A DNA stretch of 64,000 nucleotides from Streptomyces pyxinae (GTDB lineage Bacteria > Actinomycetota > Actinomycetes > Streptomycetales > Streptomycetaceae), in the NCBI RefSeq assembly GCF_024756275.1, contig NZ_JANUGQ010000029.1:24820-88819 (forward strand), given 5' to 3'. The notes below the pieces were generated by a model. That model was not told where the DNA came from. It ran no database searches and saw only the letters and a list, made by a program, of their open reading frames with translations. Below, piece after piece: positions 16,911-24,698 of this stretch. A program made the translations under genes and the position numbers. How positions within the stretch are numbered: the first letter of the stretch is position 1; each line of letters begins with the position of its first letter.

Positions 16911-17848
16911 GTTACCAGCGGTTCACCCGGCGCCTCCAGGGCCGGGAAGCGCCCGGGAGGACCGCCGCCCGCCGCCGGGAACGGGCCCCGCCCGGAGCGG
17001 CCTCCGCCGGGAGGGGGCCCACCATGAACGGCCCCTCCGGGAGCGGCCTCCGGCTCGGGGCCCGGGAACGGGCCCCGCCGGGTACGGTCCCGCCGGGAAC
17101 GGACCCCCGCCGGGAACGGCCCCCGGCTCGGGGCCCGGGGTGGCCTTGTCGCGCCGGACGCCGGCGGCGTCCTGGTCGGGTCTCCGGCCCGGGCCGCGGG
17201 AGCGGGCCCCGCCGGGTTCGGCCCCGTCGTGAACGGGTCCCGCTGGGAGCGGGCGCCGCTGGGAACGGGCCTCGCCCGGAACGGGTCCCGCCGGGAACGG
17301 GCTCCGCCGGGTTCGGCCCCGTCGTGAACGGGTCCCGCTGGGAGCGGGCGCCGCTGGGAACGGGCCTCGCCCGGAACGGGTCCCGCCGGGAGCGGGCTCC
17401 GCCGGGTACGGCTTCCGGCTCGGGGCCCGGGGCGGCCTTGTCACGCCGACGCCGGCGGCGCCCTGGTCGGGTCTCCGGCCCGGGCCGCGGGAGCGGGCCC
17501 CGCCATGAACGGACCCCCGCCGAGAGCGGGCCCCGCCGGGTTCGGCCCCGTCGTGAACGGACCCCCGCTGGGAGCAGGCGCCGCTGGGAGCAGGCCTCGC
17601 CCGGAGCGGCCTCCGCCATGAACGGGCGCCGCCGTGAACGGGTCCCGCCATGAACGGGCGCCGCCGGGAACGGACCCCCGCCGTGAACGGCCCCCGGCTC
17701 GGGGCCCGGGGTGGCCTTGTCGCGCCGGACGCCGGCGGCGTCCTGGTCGGGTCTCCGGCCCGGGCCCCGGGCGGACCACCCCCGGCGCCCCGGAAACGCC
17801 TCCCGGGAGCGGCCTCCGGCCCGGGCCCGGGGAGGGCGACCGGCCCGC
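16911..17848. repeat. Large intergenic repeat block, including a 95-bp tandem duplication
   Basis: The block holds no credible gene between the lipoprotein and rpsN. It is made of diverged copies of gggaacgggcccccgccg-like units. Two near-identical 95-base copies lie at 17211-17305 and 17306-17400. A longer element containing ggccttgtc...gccggcggcg...ctggtcgggtctccggcccg occurs at about 17140, 17420 and 17705, roughly 280 bases apart. Frames through it are Gly/Arg/Pro/Ala low-complexity and lack ribosome sites. Confidence 0.75.
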
Positions 17849-18154
17849 CTACCAGGAGGACTTGCGGACGCCCGGGAGGTAGCCGGCGTGGGCCTGTTCG
17901 CGGAGTCGTACCCGGGAGACGCCGAACTTCCGCAGATGGCCGCGCGGCCGGCCGTCCACGCTGTCCCGGTTGCGCACCCGGGTGGCGCTGGCGTCGCGCG
18001 GCTGGCGGCCCAGTTCGGCCCGGGCGGCGAGCCGTTCGGCCTCCGGCGTTTCCGGGCGGCGGATCAGTTCCTTCAGCTCGGCGCGGCGGGCGGCGTACCG
18101 CGCCACCACCTCCTTGCGGTGCTCATTGCGCGCGATCTTGCTCTTCTTCGCCAT
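17849..18154 (-). CDS. rpsN: 30S ribosomal protein S14, zinc-free paralogue
   Basis: This 101-residue S14 starts MAKKSKIARNEHRKEVVARY and ends GHLRKFGVSRVRLREQAHAG...RKSSW, the full family pattern. It has no cysteines, so it lacks the zinc ribbon of the short S14 form and is the long, zinc-independent version. Such paralogues replace the zinc-binding protein on ribosomes when zinc is scarce. It is translationally coupled to the L28 gene: the L28 TGA and this ATG share one base (TGATG). Control by Zur from the site between rpmB and rpmG is inferred from position. Confidence 0.95.
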   Translation of the reverse strand: MAKKSKIARNEHRKEVVARYAARRAELKELIRRPETPEAERLAARAELGRQPRDASATRVRNRDSVDGRPRGHLRKFGVSRVRLREQAHAGYLPGVRKSSW

Positions 18155-18390
18155 CAGACCTTCACCCCCCGGGCGCGGATCCGGGCGACGGCGGCCTCGA
18201 CGCCGATGGTGTCGATGGTCTTCACCGCGCGGGCGCTGAGGGTGAGCCGGACGTACCGGCCCTCGCTCGGCAGCCAGTAGCGCTTCCGCTGGATGTTCGG
18301 GTCGAAGCGGCGGGAGGTGCGCCGGTGGGAGTGCGAGACGCGGTTGCCGAAGCCGGGCCGGGCGCCGGTCAGTTGGCAGTGGGCGGACAA
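18154..18390 (-). CDS. rpmB: 50S ribosomal protein L28, zinc-free paralogue
   Basis: This 78-residue L28 starts MSAHCQLTGARPGFGNRVSH, then SHRRTSRRFDPNIQRKRYWL and VRLTLSARAVKTIDTIGVEA, all characteristic. It keeps only one cysteine, so the four-Cys zinc site of the C+ form is absent. It is the first gene of a two-gene minus-strand unit with rpsN and starts 34 bases from the Zur-like palindrome shared with the divergent rpmG operon. Confidence 0.95.
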   Translation of the reverse strand: MSAHCQLTGARPGFGNRVSHSHRRTSRRFDPNIQRKRYWLPSEGRYVRLTLSARAVKTIDTIGVEAAVARIRARGVKV

Positions 18391-18423
18391 GGGTGACCTA
18401 CCTCTCCAGGGGCCTTTTGTTAA

Positions 18424-18438
18424 TGGGAACCATTTTCA
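18424..18438. promoter_or_regulatory. Zur box in divergent promoter
   Basis: TGGGAACCATTTTCA fits the actinobacterial Zur palindrome (consensus close to TGAAAATCATTTTCA). It lies in the 63-base gap between divergent zinc-free ribosomal genes rpmB and rpmG, within the most AT-rich stretch of the neighbourhood. Repression of both operons by Zur in zinc sufficiency follows from known biology of such genes; the site match is seen directly. Confidence 0.85.
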
Positions 18439-18453
18439 GTTACTGTACACGCC

Positions 18454-18618
18454 ATGGCCCGCAACGAACTCCGACCGGTCATCAAGCTCCGGTCCACGGC
18501 CGGCACCGGCTACACCTACGTCACCCGCAAGAACCGCCGTAACGACCCCGACCGGCTCACGCTGCGCAAGTACGACCCCGTCGTGGGCCGGCACGTCGAC
18601 TTCCGAGAGGAGCGCTGA
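18454..18618 (+). CDS. rpmG: 50S ribosomal protein L33, zinc-free paralogue
   Basis: This 54-residue L33 reads MARNELRPVIKLRSTAGTGY, then TYVTRKNRRNDPDRLTLRKY and VVGRHVDFREER. It is complete, with the conserved TRKNRRN..R core, and has no cysteine, so it is the C- (zinc-free) form. It is the first gene of a plus-strand operon followed after 3 bases by rpmE2. The start ATG lies 15 bases after the Zur box, so Zur would block this promoter, and the message must have a very short or no leader because no ribosome site is visible. Confidence 0.95.
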   Translation: MARNELRPVIKLRSTAGTGYTYVTRKNRRNDPDRLTLRKYDPVVGRHVDFREER

Positions 18619-18621
18619 CCC

Positions 18622-18876
18622 ATGAAGCAGGGCATCCACCCGCCGTACGGCCCCGTCGTCTTCCGCGACCGGGCCGGCGGCTTCGCCTTTCTGACCCGCT
18701 CCACCATGACCAGCGACCGGACGATCGACTGGGAGGACGGGAACACCTACCCCGTCGTGGACGTCGAGATCTCCTCCGCGAGCCACCCCTTCTACACGGG
18801 GCAGGCCCGGGTGCTGGACACCGCCGGGCGTGTGGAGCGCTTCGAGCGGCGGTACGGCCGGCGCGGAGCCCGCTGA
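18622..18876 (+). CDS. rpmE2: 50S ribosomal protein L31 type B
   Basis: This 84-residue type B L31 has MKQGIHPPYGPVVFRDRAGG, then FLTRSTMTSDRTIDWEDGNT and VEISSASHPFYTGQARVLDT, and lacks the CxxC pairs of zinc-binding L31. It replaces L31 under zinc limitation. It sits 3 bases after rpmG and its TGA overlaps the ATG of the next gene by one base, so the operon is tightly coupled. A gagaggagcgctgacc ribosome site lies in the end of rpmG. Confidence 0.95.
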   Translation: MKQGIHPPYGPVVFRDRAGGFAFLTRSTMTSDRTIDWEDGNTYPVVDVEISSASHPFYTGQARVLDTAGRVERFERRYGRRGAR

Positions 18877-20009
18877 TGCTGTCCGTCGCCGTGGTCGCCG
18901 GACTGCACGCGGAGGCCCGCACCGCCACCGTGGACCGGCTGCTCGCCACCGTGCCCGGCAGTGTGGCGCTCCATCACGACCTGGCCACCGCCGCCGGCCG
19001 GCGCACCGTCACCCGTACCGTGCGGGACGCCACCGGGGTGCTGTCGAGCGGTGAGGCGCCGCTGGTCAACGACTGCGCCTGCTGCGCCCTGCGCGAGGAC
19101 CTGGTGCCCGAGCTGGAGCGGCTGGCCGGGGCCGGACTGACCCGGCTCGCGGTGGTCGAGCTGTGGGACTCGGTCGAGCCCAAGGCGATGGCCGAGGTGG
19201 TGGCGGACGCCGGCCTGGAACTGGGTGCCGTGATCACCGCCGTCGATCCGGCCCTGATCCTCTCCTGCCTGGGCAACGGCGACGACCTGGCCGAGGCCGG
19301 GCTCGCCGCCGCCCCGTCCGACCGGCGGACGGTGGCCGACACCTGGGCGCGCCAGCTGGAGTACGCCCCGGTGCTCGCCGTGCTGGACAACCCGGCCGCC
19401 GACGACGAGGACCGGGCGCTGCTGGCCCAGCTCCACCCGACGGCCCGCCGGGTCCCGGTGCCGGACGGGGACGGGGCGCTGGCCGCCGCCGCGCTGGCCG
19501 GGTTCGACGTGGAGGCGGCCGCCGCCGCGCAGCACCCGGCCTGTGCGCTGCTGCCGCAGGAGGCGGAGGCGGCCGGGGTGGGGACGTACGTCTGGCACCG
19601 CCGCCGCCCCTTCCACCCCGGGCGGCTCTACGCGGCGCTGGAGGATCTGACCTGCGCGGCGGCCCGCAGCCGGGGGCGCTTCTGGCTGGCCGACCATCCG
19701 GACACCCTGCTCGCCTGGGACGCGGCCGGGGGCGCCCTGTGCGTGGAGAGCGCGGGGCCCTGGCTCGCCGCGCTGCCGGACGCCGCCTGGGAGCTGGTGC
19801 CCCCGGTGCGCCGGGCGGCGGCCGCGCTGGACTGGGACGGCGAGCACGGGGACCGCTGCCAGCACCTGGTCTTCACCTCGCCGGACCTGGACCGGGAGGG
19901 GCTCGCGGAGCTCCTCGACTCCTGTCTGCTCACCGACACCGAGTACGCCGCGGGCCGCGACGCCTGGAAGCGGTTGCCGCCCGCCTTCGACGCCCTGCTG
20001 GAGGTCTGA
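18876..20009 (+). CDS. CobW/COG0523-family protein, Mrf-like, with degenerate P-loop
   Basis: This 377-residue member of the CobW GTPase family keeps the metal-binding NDCACCALREDLVPEL motif (CxCC, residues about 64-79) and a CobW C-terminal domain (FHPGRLYAALEDL, ending in QHLVFTSPDLDREGL). The N-terminal strand that should carry the GxxGxGKT Walker A loop instead reads VAVVAGLHAEARTATVDRLL, with no GK(S/T), so classical GTP hydrolysis is doubtful. Mycobacteria carry a COG0523 gene in the same zinc-free ribosomal operon (Mrf), whose product recruits the hibernation factor to ribosomes in zinc starvation. Operon position argues for that role here; zinc allocation is the alternative. Confidence 0.8.
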   Translation: MLSVAVVAGLHAEARTATVDRLLATVPGSVALHHDLATAAGRRTVTRTVRDATGVLSSGEAPLVNDCACCALREDLVPELERLAGAGLTRLAVVELWDSVEPKAMAEVVADAGLELGAVITAVDPALILSCLGNGDDLAEAGLAAAPSDRRTVADTWARQLEYAPVLAVLDNPAADDEDRALLAQLHPTARRVPVPDGDGALAAAALAGFDVEAAAAAQHPACALLPQEAEAAGVGTYVWHRRRPFHPGRLYAALEDLTCAAARSRGRFWLADHPDTLLAWDAAGGALCVESAGPWLAALPDAAWELVPPVRRAAAALDWDGEHGDRCQHLVFTSPDLDREGLAELLDSCLLTDTEYAAGRDAWKRLPPAFDALLEV

Positions 20010-20012
20010 CCC

Positions 20013-20321
20013 ATGACGCCCCCCGCCCCCCGCCATGTCTCGCGGCCCGCTCCCGCCGCCGGGCGCGGTTCCGGCTCCGCCGGCCGCCGCGCCGCCGGTG
20101 GCCGGGCCGCCCGGAGCAAGCCCAATCCGCTGGACCGGGACCGCATCACCTACATCGACTACAAGGACACCGATCTGCTGCGGAAGTTCCTCTCCGACCG
20201 GGGCAAGATCCGCAGCCGCCGGGTGACCCGGGTCTCGGCCCAGCAGCAGCGGATGCTGGCCCGCGCGATCAAGAACGCCCGGGAGATGGCGCTGCTGCCG
20301 TACGGCTCCGCGCCCCGCTGA
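20013..20321 (+). CDS. rpsR: 30S ribosomal protein S18, zinc-free paralogue
   Basis: This 102-residue S18 has the conserved core NPLDRDRITYIDYKDTDLLR, then FLSDRGKIRSRRVTRVSAQQ and QRMLARAIKNAREMALLPY. It has no cysteines, as expected for the zinc-independent copy. The first 35 residues are a Pro/Ala/Gly/Arg-rich extension not needed for the fold; a later start is possible but no internal ATG/GTG with a ribosome site is clear. It follows the CobW gene by 3 bases and closes the Zur-controlled operon. Confidence 0.93.
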   Translation: MTPPAPRHVSRPAPAAGRGSGSAGRRAAGGRAARSKPNPLDRDRITYIDYKDTDLLRKFLSDRGKIRSRRVTRVSAQQQRMLARAIKNAREMALLPYGSAPR

Positions 20322-20512
20322 ACCAGGAGCGGGCGGGAGGCCGTTCGCCGGCCGGGCCCCCTGACCGGGACCCGGCGGCCCCGTCGTACCGTGGAGTAGG
20401 TACGGCGGGGCTTTTCCTTGCCCGGCGCGGGAGCCGAAACGGTCTCCGGCGCGTTCTTCATAGGGAGAGACCTCGGCCGGCGCCGGCTCTGTAATCGGAG
20501 CAGCACCCCACG

Positions 20513-20522
20513 TGCACGTGCA
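20513..20522. promoter_or_regulatory. TGCACGTGCA palindrome upstream of DUF397 gene
   Basis: The perfect 10-bp palindrome TGCACGTGCA lies about 80 bases before the DUF397 start, in a TGCA-rich cluster (to 20541: atatgctcatgcagttgca). The same palindrome occurs at 21869-21878 before the ATPase gene. A shared operator for the XRE regulator is inferred. Confidence 0.45.
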
Positions 20523-20602
20523 TATGCTCATGCAGTTGCACGGGATTGCCAGGCTATGATCCGGCTGGTTGACACCTGCATCTGTCTTTCGGGGAGCTTT
20601 CT

Positions 20603-20842
20603 GTGCGTGACGTGTACAACGGCATGGCGGCCACAGAGCTTCGCGGTGTCGTGTGGCAGAAGAGCCGGCACAGCAACTCGCAGGGCTCCTGCGTGGAGTT
20701 CGCCAAACTGCCGGGCGGCGACGTCGCCGTACGGAACTCGCGCCACCCGGACGGGCCCGCCCTGGTCTACACGCCGGCCGAGATCGAGGCCATGCTCGCG
20801 GGCGTCAAGGACGGGGAGTTCGACCATCTGGTCTCCGGCTGA
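20603..20842 (+). CDS. DUF397 protein (WhiJ-system partner)
   Basis: This 79-residue DUF397 protein has LRGVVWQKSRHSNSQGSCVE, then VAVRNSRHPDGPALVYTPAE and a C-terminal FDHLVSG, all hallmarks. DUF397 proteins occur beside XRE/DUF5753 DNA-binding proteins in WhiJ-like systems, where they are thought to antagonise the DNA-binding partner and affect sporulation or antibiotics. GTG 20603 has ggggag seven bases upstream; ATG 20624 is an alternative. The XRE partner lies 1.2 kb downstream on the same strand, separated by the convergent ATPase gene. Confidence 0.85.
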   Translation: MRDVYNGMAATELRGVVWQKSRHSNSQGSCVEFAKLPGGDVAVRNSRHPDGPALVYTPAEIEAMLAGVKDGEFDHLVSG

Positions 20843-21211
20843 CCCCGGTCGCGGCCCGGGTGCGGTGCCGGAGGCCGAGCCGGCGCCGGGTGCCGGAACA
20901 CCGCCGGGTCCGGGTCCGGTCCCGGGGTCCGGAACGGTACCCGGCACCGGCCCGGCGCCGGGTGCCGTTCCGGTCCGGCCGCTCCGGGCCGGACACCGGG
21001 CGCCCGTCCGGTCCGCCCGCACCCGGTCCTCACCCGCCCGGTCCGTGCCTGGCCGCCGCGCGACCGACCCCCGTACGCCCGCGCGGCGGCCCGGCTGTCC
21101 GGCCGCCCGGGTACGGGGCTCCCGCCCGTCCGGCGGCCGTGGGGTGGCCGGCGCCCGTCTCGCCGGCCGGGGACCGTCCGGCCGCTGCCCGGCCGGACGG
21201 AGGACGTACGG
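20843..21211. other. Gene-free spacer with GC hairpins
   Basis: No gene is supported between DUF397 and the convergent ATPase gene. The first 130 bases are runs of ccgggtccgg-type units that form stable hairpins (terminator listed separately). The rest is low-complexity GC sequence. Confidence 0.55.
20931..20971. terminator. Long hairpin downstream of DUF397 gene
   Basis: The arm ggaacggtacccggc (20931-20945) pairs with gccgggtgccgttcc (20957-20971) over 15 positions with one G-U, leaving an 11-base loop. It lies between convergent genes and could terminate both directions. Confidence 0.55.
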
Positions 21212-21763
21212 TCAGGGAACGGCCGGCTCGGCGCCGGGCGCGGGGACCGGGGCGGCCGGCAGCGCCAGGGGCTCGGACAGCAGGAAGAGCGCCCAGACCA
21301 CCTTGCCGCGCAGCTTCCCGGCGAGCGGGTGCCAGCCCCAGCCGTCGCTGAACGACTCGACCAGGAGGAGCCCGCGCCCCGACTCGGCCGAGAAGTCCTC
21401 GTCGGCCGTCCGGCAGGCCGGTCCCTGCGGGCTCGGATCGCGCACCGCGCACACCAGCCGGCCGGCCAGCCGCATCAGGTGCAGCCGCACCTGCGGCTCG
21501 TGCGGAAGCTCGTGCGCGCAGTCGGTCGGCACGGCATGCCGCAGGGCATTGGTGACCAGCTCGGAGACGACCAGGGACACATCGTCGAACCGGTCCCCGA
21601 GCTGCCAGCGGTCGAGCGTGGAGCTGGTGAACCGCCGGGCGCCGCGCACCGCTTCGAACCGGGCGGGGAGCGCACAGGACGCCGAGGTGGAGACGGCGGC
21701 GGCGTCGAGCGGAGGAAGGCCCTGCCTTAACGGCGCGAGCATGGTCGATCCATTCGTCCCCAT
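21212..21763 (-). CDS. Anti-sigma-type ATP-binding protein (HATPase), TTA-containing
   Basis: This 183-residue protein is a stand-alone HATPase_c_2 (anti-sigma/RsbW-like) domain: N-box VSLVVSELVTNALRHA (about 62-77), then ESGRGLLLVESFSDGWGW (about 127-144), the G1/G2 region for ATP. Such proteins in Streptomyces accompany XRE/DUF397 pairs and are presumed to control sigma or anti-anti-sigma factors. ATG 21763 has GGGGAG nine bases upstream. Codon 12 is TTA (21730-21728), the rare leucine codon read by the developmentally controlled bldA tRNA, so expression is probably late. No TTA was noticed in the other genes. Confidence 0.85.
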   Translation of the reverse strand: MGTNGSTMLAPLRQGLPPLDAAAVSTSASCALPARFEAVRGARRFTSSTLDRWQLGDRFDDVSLVVSELVTNALRHAVPTDCAHELPHEPQVRLHLMRLAGRLVCAVRDPSPQGPACRTADEDFSAESGRGLLLVESFSDGWGWHPLAGKLRGKVVWALFLLSEPLALPAAPVPAPGAEPAVP

Positions 21764-22069
21764 GCGAGGCACTCCCCGGGTTCCGCGGCTGTGGTGCTCC
21801 AACACGAACGAGTGCGCAGCTGCGCGAGGACCATGGTTCCGAAACCGACTGGGCGATGCAAGGGCAGATGCACGTGCACGCGCCCGACCTGTCCGCCCCC
21901 GTACTAGTAACGTGCTAAATCTTCCGCCTATATTTTTTACAGCTTCCGGCCAAGACTTCGCTCTTCCGTAATCGAACGAGTACGGGGAGGAGCGTTTGGT
22001 GGCAGAATCCGGCACTCGGGGCTCGGGGGTGCTCCGTCGTACACACCAGCGATGGGGAGGGTAGGAGAC
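21764..22069. promoter_or_regulatory. Divergent promoter region of ATPase and XRE genes
   Basis: This 306-base region holds no gene. It contains an AT-rich stretch (about 21904-21975, including tatattttttacag) that is rare in this DNA and likely promoter. The TGCACGTGCA palindrome is at 21869. Confidence 0.55.
21869..21878. promoter_or_regulatory. TGCACGTGCA palindrome upstream of ATPase gene
   Basis: This is the second copy of the 10-bp palindrome, flanked by gatgcaagggcaga on one side, a TGCA-rich context like that before the DUF397 gene in inverted orientation. It lies about 105 bases before the ATPase start. A binding site for the neighbouring XRE regulator is inferred. Confidence 0.45.
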
Positions 22070-22933
22070 GTGACCGCAGGTGAATCGAGCGGTTCCGTGG
22101 TGCGACGCATCCTGCTGGGCTCGCAGCTGCGCCGGCTGCGCGAGTCGCGCGGCATCACGCGCGAGGCGGCCGGCTACTCGATCCGGGCGTCCGAATCGAA
22201 GATCAGCCGCATGGAGTTGGGCCGGGTGAGCTTCAAGGCGAGGGACATCGAGGATCTGCTCACCCTCTACGGAGTCACCGACGACGCCGAGCGCGGCGCG
22301 CTGCTGGCGCTCGCCCGGGAGGCCAACGTGGCCGGGTGGTGGCACAGCTTCGGCGATGTGCTGCCCGGATGGTTCCAGACGTACGTCGGCCTGGAAGGGG
22401 CCGCCTCGCTGATCCGTATCTACGAGGTGCAGTTCGTCCACGGGCTGCTCCAGACCGAGGCGTATGCCCACGCCGTGGTCGAGCGCGGCATGCCCGGGGC
22501 GCCGCGCGCCGAGATCGACCGCCGGGTGGCGCTGCGCCTGGAGCGGCAGAAGGTGCTCGTCTCCGAGCGGGCACCGCACTTTCACGCCGTTCTCGACGAG
22601 GCGGCGCTGCGCCGCCCGTACGGTGACCGAAAGGTGATGCGGGATCAGCTGCGACACCTCATCGACGTCTCCGAGCAGCCCAATGTCACCCTCCAGGTCA
22701 TGCCGTTCAGCTTCGGCGGCCACGCCGGGGAGAGCGGCGCCTTCACCATGCTGCGCTTCCCGGAGTCGGACCTGTCCGACATCGTCTATCTGGAGCAGCT
22801 GACCAGCGCGCTCTACCTGGACAAGCCCGAGGAGGTCGCGCAGTACGAGCGGGTGATGGGGCGGCTCCATCAGGACAGCCCGGCGCCCGAGGAGAGCCGG
22901 GACCTGTTGCGGGGGCTCCTCCAGCTCGGCTGA
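22070..22933 (+). CDS. XRE-family regulator with DUF5753 (WhiJ-like)
   Basis: This 287-residue protein has an N-terminal XRE helix-turn-helix (about residues 13-65: LGSQLRRLRESRGITREAAG, then YSIRASESKISRMELGRVSF) and the DUF5753 domain from about residue 95: FVHGLLQTEAYAHAVVERG, FHAVLDEAALRRPYGDRKVM, NVTLQVMPFSFGGHAGESGA. This is the WhiJ/BldB-type regulator family that pairs with DUF397 proteins. I chose GTG 22070 because the ggggagg ribosome site lies directly upstream, inside any longer frame starting at 22052. It is divergent from the ATPase gene and likely the binder of the palindromes on both flanks. Confidence 0.88.
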   Translation: MTAGESSGSVVRRILLGSQLRRLRESRGITREAAGYSIRASESKISRMELGRVSFKARDIEDLLTLYGVTDDAERGALLALAREANVAGWWHSFGDVLPGWFQTYVGLEGAASLIRIYEVQFVHGLLQTEAYAHAVVERGMPGAPRAEIDRRVALRLERQKVLVSERAPHFHAVLDEAALRRPYGDRKVMRDQLRHLIDVSEQPNVTLQVMPFSFGGHAGESGAFTMLRFPESDLSDIVYLEQLTSALYLDKPEEVAQYERVMGRLHQDSPAPEESRDLLRGLLQLG

Positions 22934-23084
22934 GTGCCGCCGACCGCCTTCAACTTCACTGCTGCGCACGTAGGATGACGTCCCGTCACGGTGGTGCGGC
23001 CGATGCGCGGCCGGCCGGCCGTGCGACCCGCGGCCGGGGCGCCCGGCAGGCGCCCCGCCCCGCCCCGGATCCGGAAGGGATGGC

Positions 23085-24542
23085 ATGTCCTACTTCACAG
23101 ACCTGGCCCTGCAGTACATCGACGGTGAGTGGCGGGCCGGCGGTGGCTCGTGGGACATCATCGACTTCAACCCGTACAACGAGGAGAAGCTCGCCTCGAT
23201 AACGATCGCCACCGTGGACGAGATCGACCAGGCGTATCGGGCGGCCGAACGGGCCCAGCCCGCCTGGGCCGAGACCAACCCGTACACCCGGCGGGCCGTC
23301 TTCGAGCGCGTCCTGCGGATCGTCGAGGACCGCGAGGAGGAGATCACCGAGGCGATCATCGCGGAGCTCGGCGGCACCCGCGGCAAGGCGGGCTTCGAGC
23401 TCCACCTGGCCAAGGAGTTCCTGCGCGAGGCGGTCCATCTGTCGCTCCGGGCTGAGGGGCGGATCCTGCCCTCCCCGGTCGACGGCAAGGAGAACCGCCT
23501 CTACCGGGTGCCGGTCGGCGTGGTCGGGGTGATCAGCCCCTTCAACTTCCCGTTCCTGCTGTCGCTGAAGTCGGTCGCCCCGGCGCTGGCGCTGGGCAAC
23601 GCGGTGGTGCTCAAACCGCACCAGAACACCCCGATCCTCGGCGGCGCCCTGGTGGCGAAGATCTTCGAGGACGCCGGACTGCCGGCCGGCCTGCTCAATG
23701 TGGTGATCACCGACATCGCGGAGATCGGTGACGCGCTGATCGCGCACCCGGTGCCCAAGGTCATCTCGTTCACCGGCTCCGACCGGGTGGGCCGGCATGT
23801 CGCCACCGTCTGTGCCGCCAACTTCAAGCGCTCGGTGCTCGAACTGGGCGGCAACAGCGCCCTGATCGTGCTGGACGACGCCGACCTGGACTACGCGGTG
23901 GACGCCGCCGTCTTCAGCCGGTTCGTGCACCAGGGCCAGGTCTGCATGGCCGCCAACCGGGTGCTGGTCGACCGGTCGGTGGAGCGGGAGTTCACCGAGA
24001 AGTTCGTCGCCAAGGTGCGGACGCTCAGGACCGGCGACCCGGCCGACCCGGCCACCCACATCGGCCCGCTCATCAACGCGGGTCAGGCGGAGGCGGTCGG
24101 CGCGCTGGTGGAGCAGACGGTGGCGGCGGGCGCCACGGCCCTGCTGCGCGGCACCACCGAGGGCAATGTCGTCGGCCCGACCGTGCTCGGCGGGCTGCCG
24201 GCCGACGCCCCGGTGCTGAACCAGGAGATCTTCGGCCCGGTCGCGCTGATCGTGCCCTTCGACGGCGAGGACGAGGCGGTACGGATCGCCAACGACTCCC
24301 CGTACGGGCTGAGCGGCGCCGTCCACACGGGCGATGTCGAGCGGGGCGTCCGGCTCGCCAAGCGCGTCCACACCGGGATGATCCACATCAACGACGGCAC
24401 CGTGCACGACGAGCCGATCGTGCCGTTCGGCGGCGAGAAGCACTCCGGCATCGGGCGGCTGAACGGCGAGGCCACGGTGGACGCGTTCACCACCTACAAG
24501 TGGATCTCCATCCAGCACGGCCGCAGCGGGTTCCCGTTCTGA
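23085..24542 (+). CDS. Aldehyde dehydrogenase family protein
   Basis: This 485-residue NAD(P)-dependent aldehyde dehydrogenase has the cofactor loop near GVVGVISPFNFPFLLSLKSV, active-site Glu in LELGGNSALIVLDD (about 252) and catalytic Cys in GQVCMAANR (about 287), with the ALDH C-terminus PFGGEKHSGIGRLNGEATVD. It is closest in layout to benzaldehyde/vanillin dehydrogenase-like enzymes (DMAYFTDLALQ-type start), a guess. ATG 23085 follows ccggaaggg. It stands as a single gene. Confidence 0.9.
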   Translation: MSYFTDLALQYIDGEWRAGGGSWDIIDFNPYNEEKLASITIATVDEIDQAYRAAERAQPAWAETNPYTRRAVFERVLRIVEDREEEITEAIIAELGGTRGKAGFELHLAKEFLREAVHLSLRAEGRILPSPVDGKENRLYRVPVGVVGVISPFNFPFLLSLKSVAPALALGNAVVLKPHQNTPILGGALVAKIFEDAGLPAGLLNVVITDIAEIGDALIAHPVPKVISFTGSDRVGRHVATVCAANFKRSVLELGGNSALIVLDDADLDYAVDAAVFSRFVHQGQVCMAANRVLVDRSVEREFTEKFVAKVRTLRTGDPADPATHIGPLINAGQAEAVGALVEQTVAAGATALLRGTTEGNVVGPTVLGGLPADAPVLNQEIFGPVALIVPFDGEDEAVRIANDSPYGLSGAVHTGDVERGVRLAKRVHTGMIHINDGTVHDEPIVPFGGEKHSGIGRLNGEATVDAFTTYKWISIQHGRSGFPF

Positions 24543-24698
24543 CGGCCGCCGTTCCATACCCGTGCCGCCGGCGCTTCCGGTGCCACGGGACTCTCGTGCC
24601 GGGCCCATCGCGGACAGAGGCTGACCGCATGTGGTCCTAGCGTGAGGGTGTCGCCGGGGAACGCCCCGTCGGCACGTTCGCGGAGAGGCGGTACGGAC

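Noticed and set aside
16912..17653. Several 235-255 codon frames in the repeat block
   Set aside because: They are Gly/Arg/Ala/Pro low-complexity strings dictated by DNA repeats, present on both strands in several frames, with no ribosome site.
20401..20560. Possible tRNA or small RNA between rpsR and the DUF397 gene
   Set aside because: I could not form a cloverleaf or T-loop; the region fits a promoter with TGCA palindromes.
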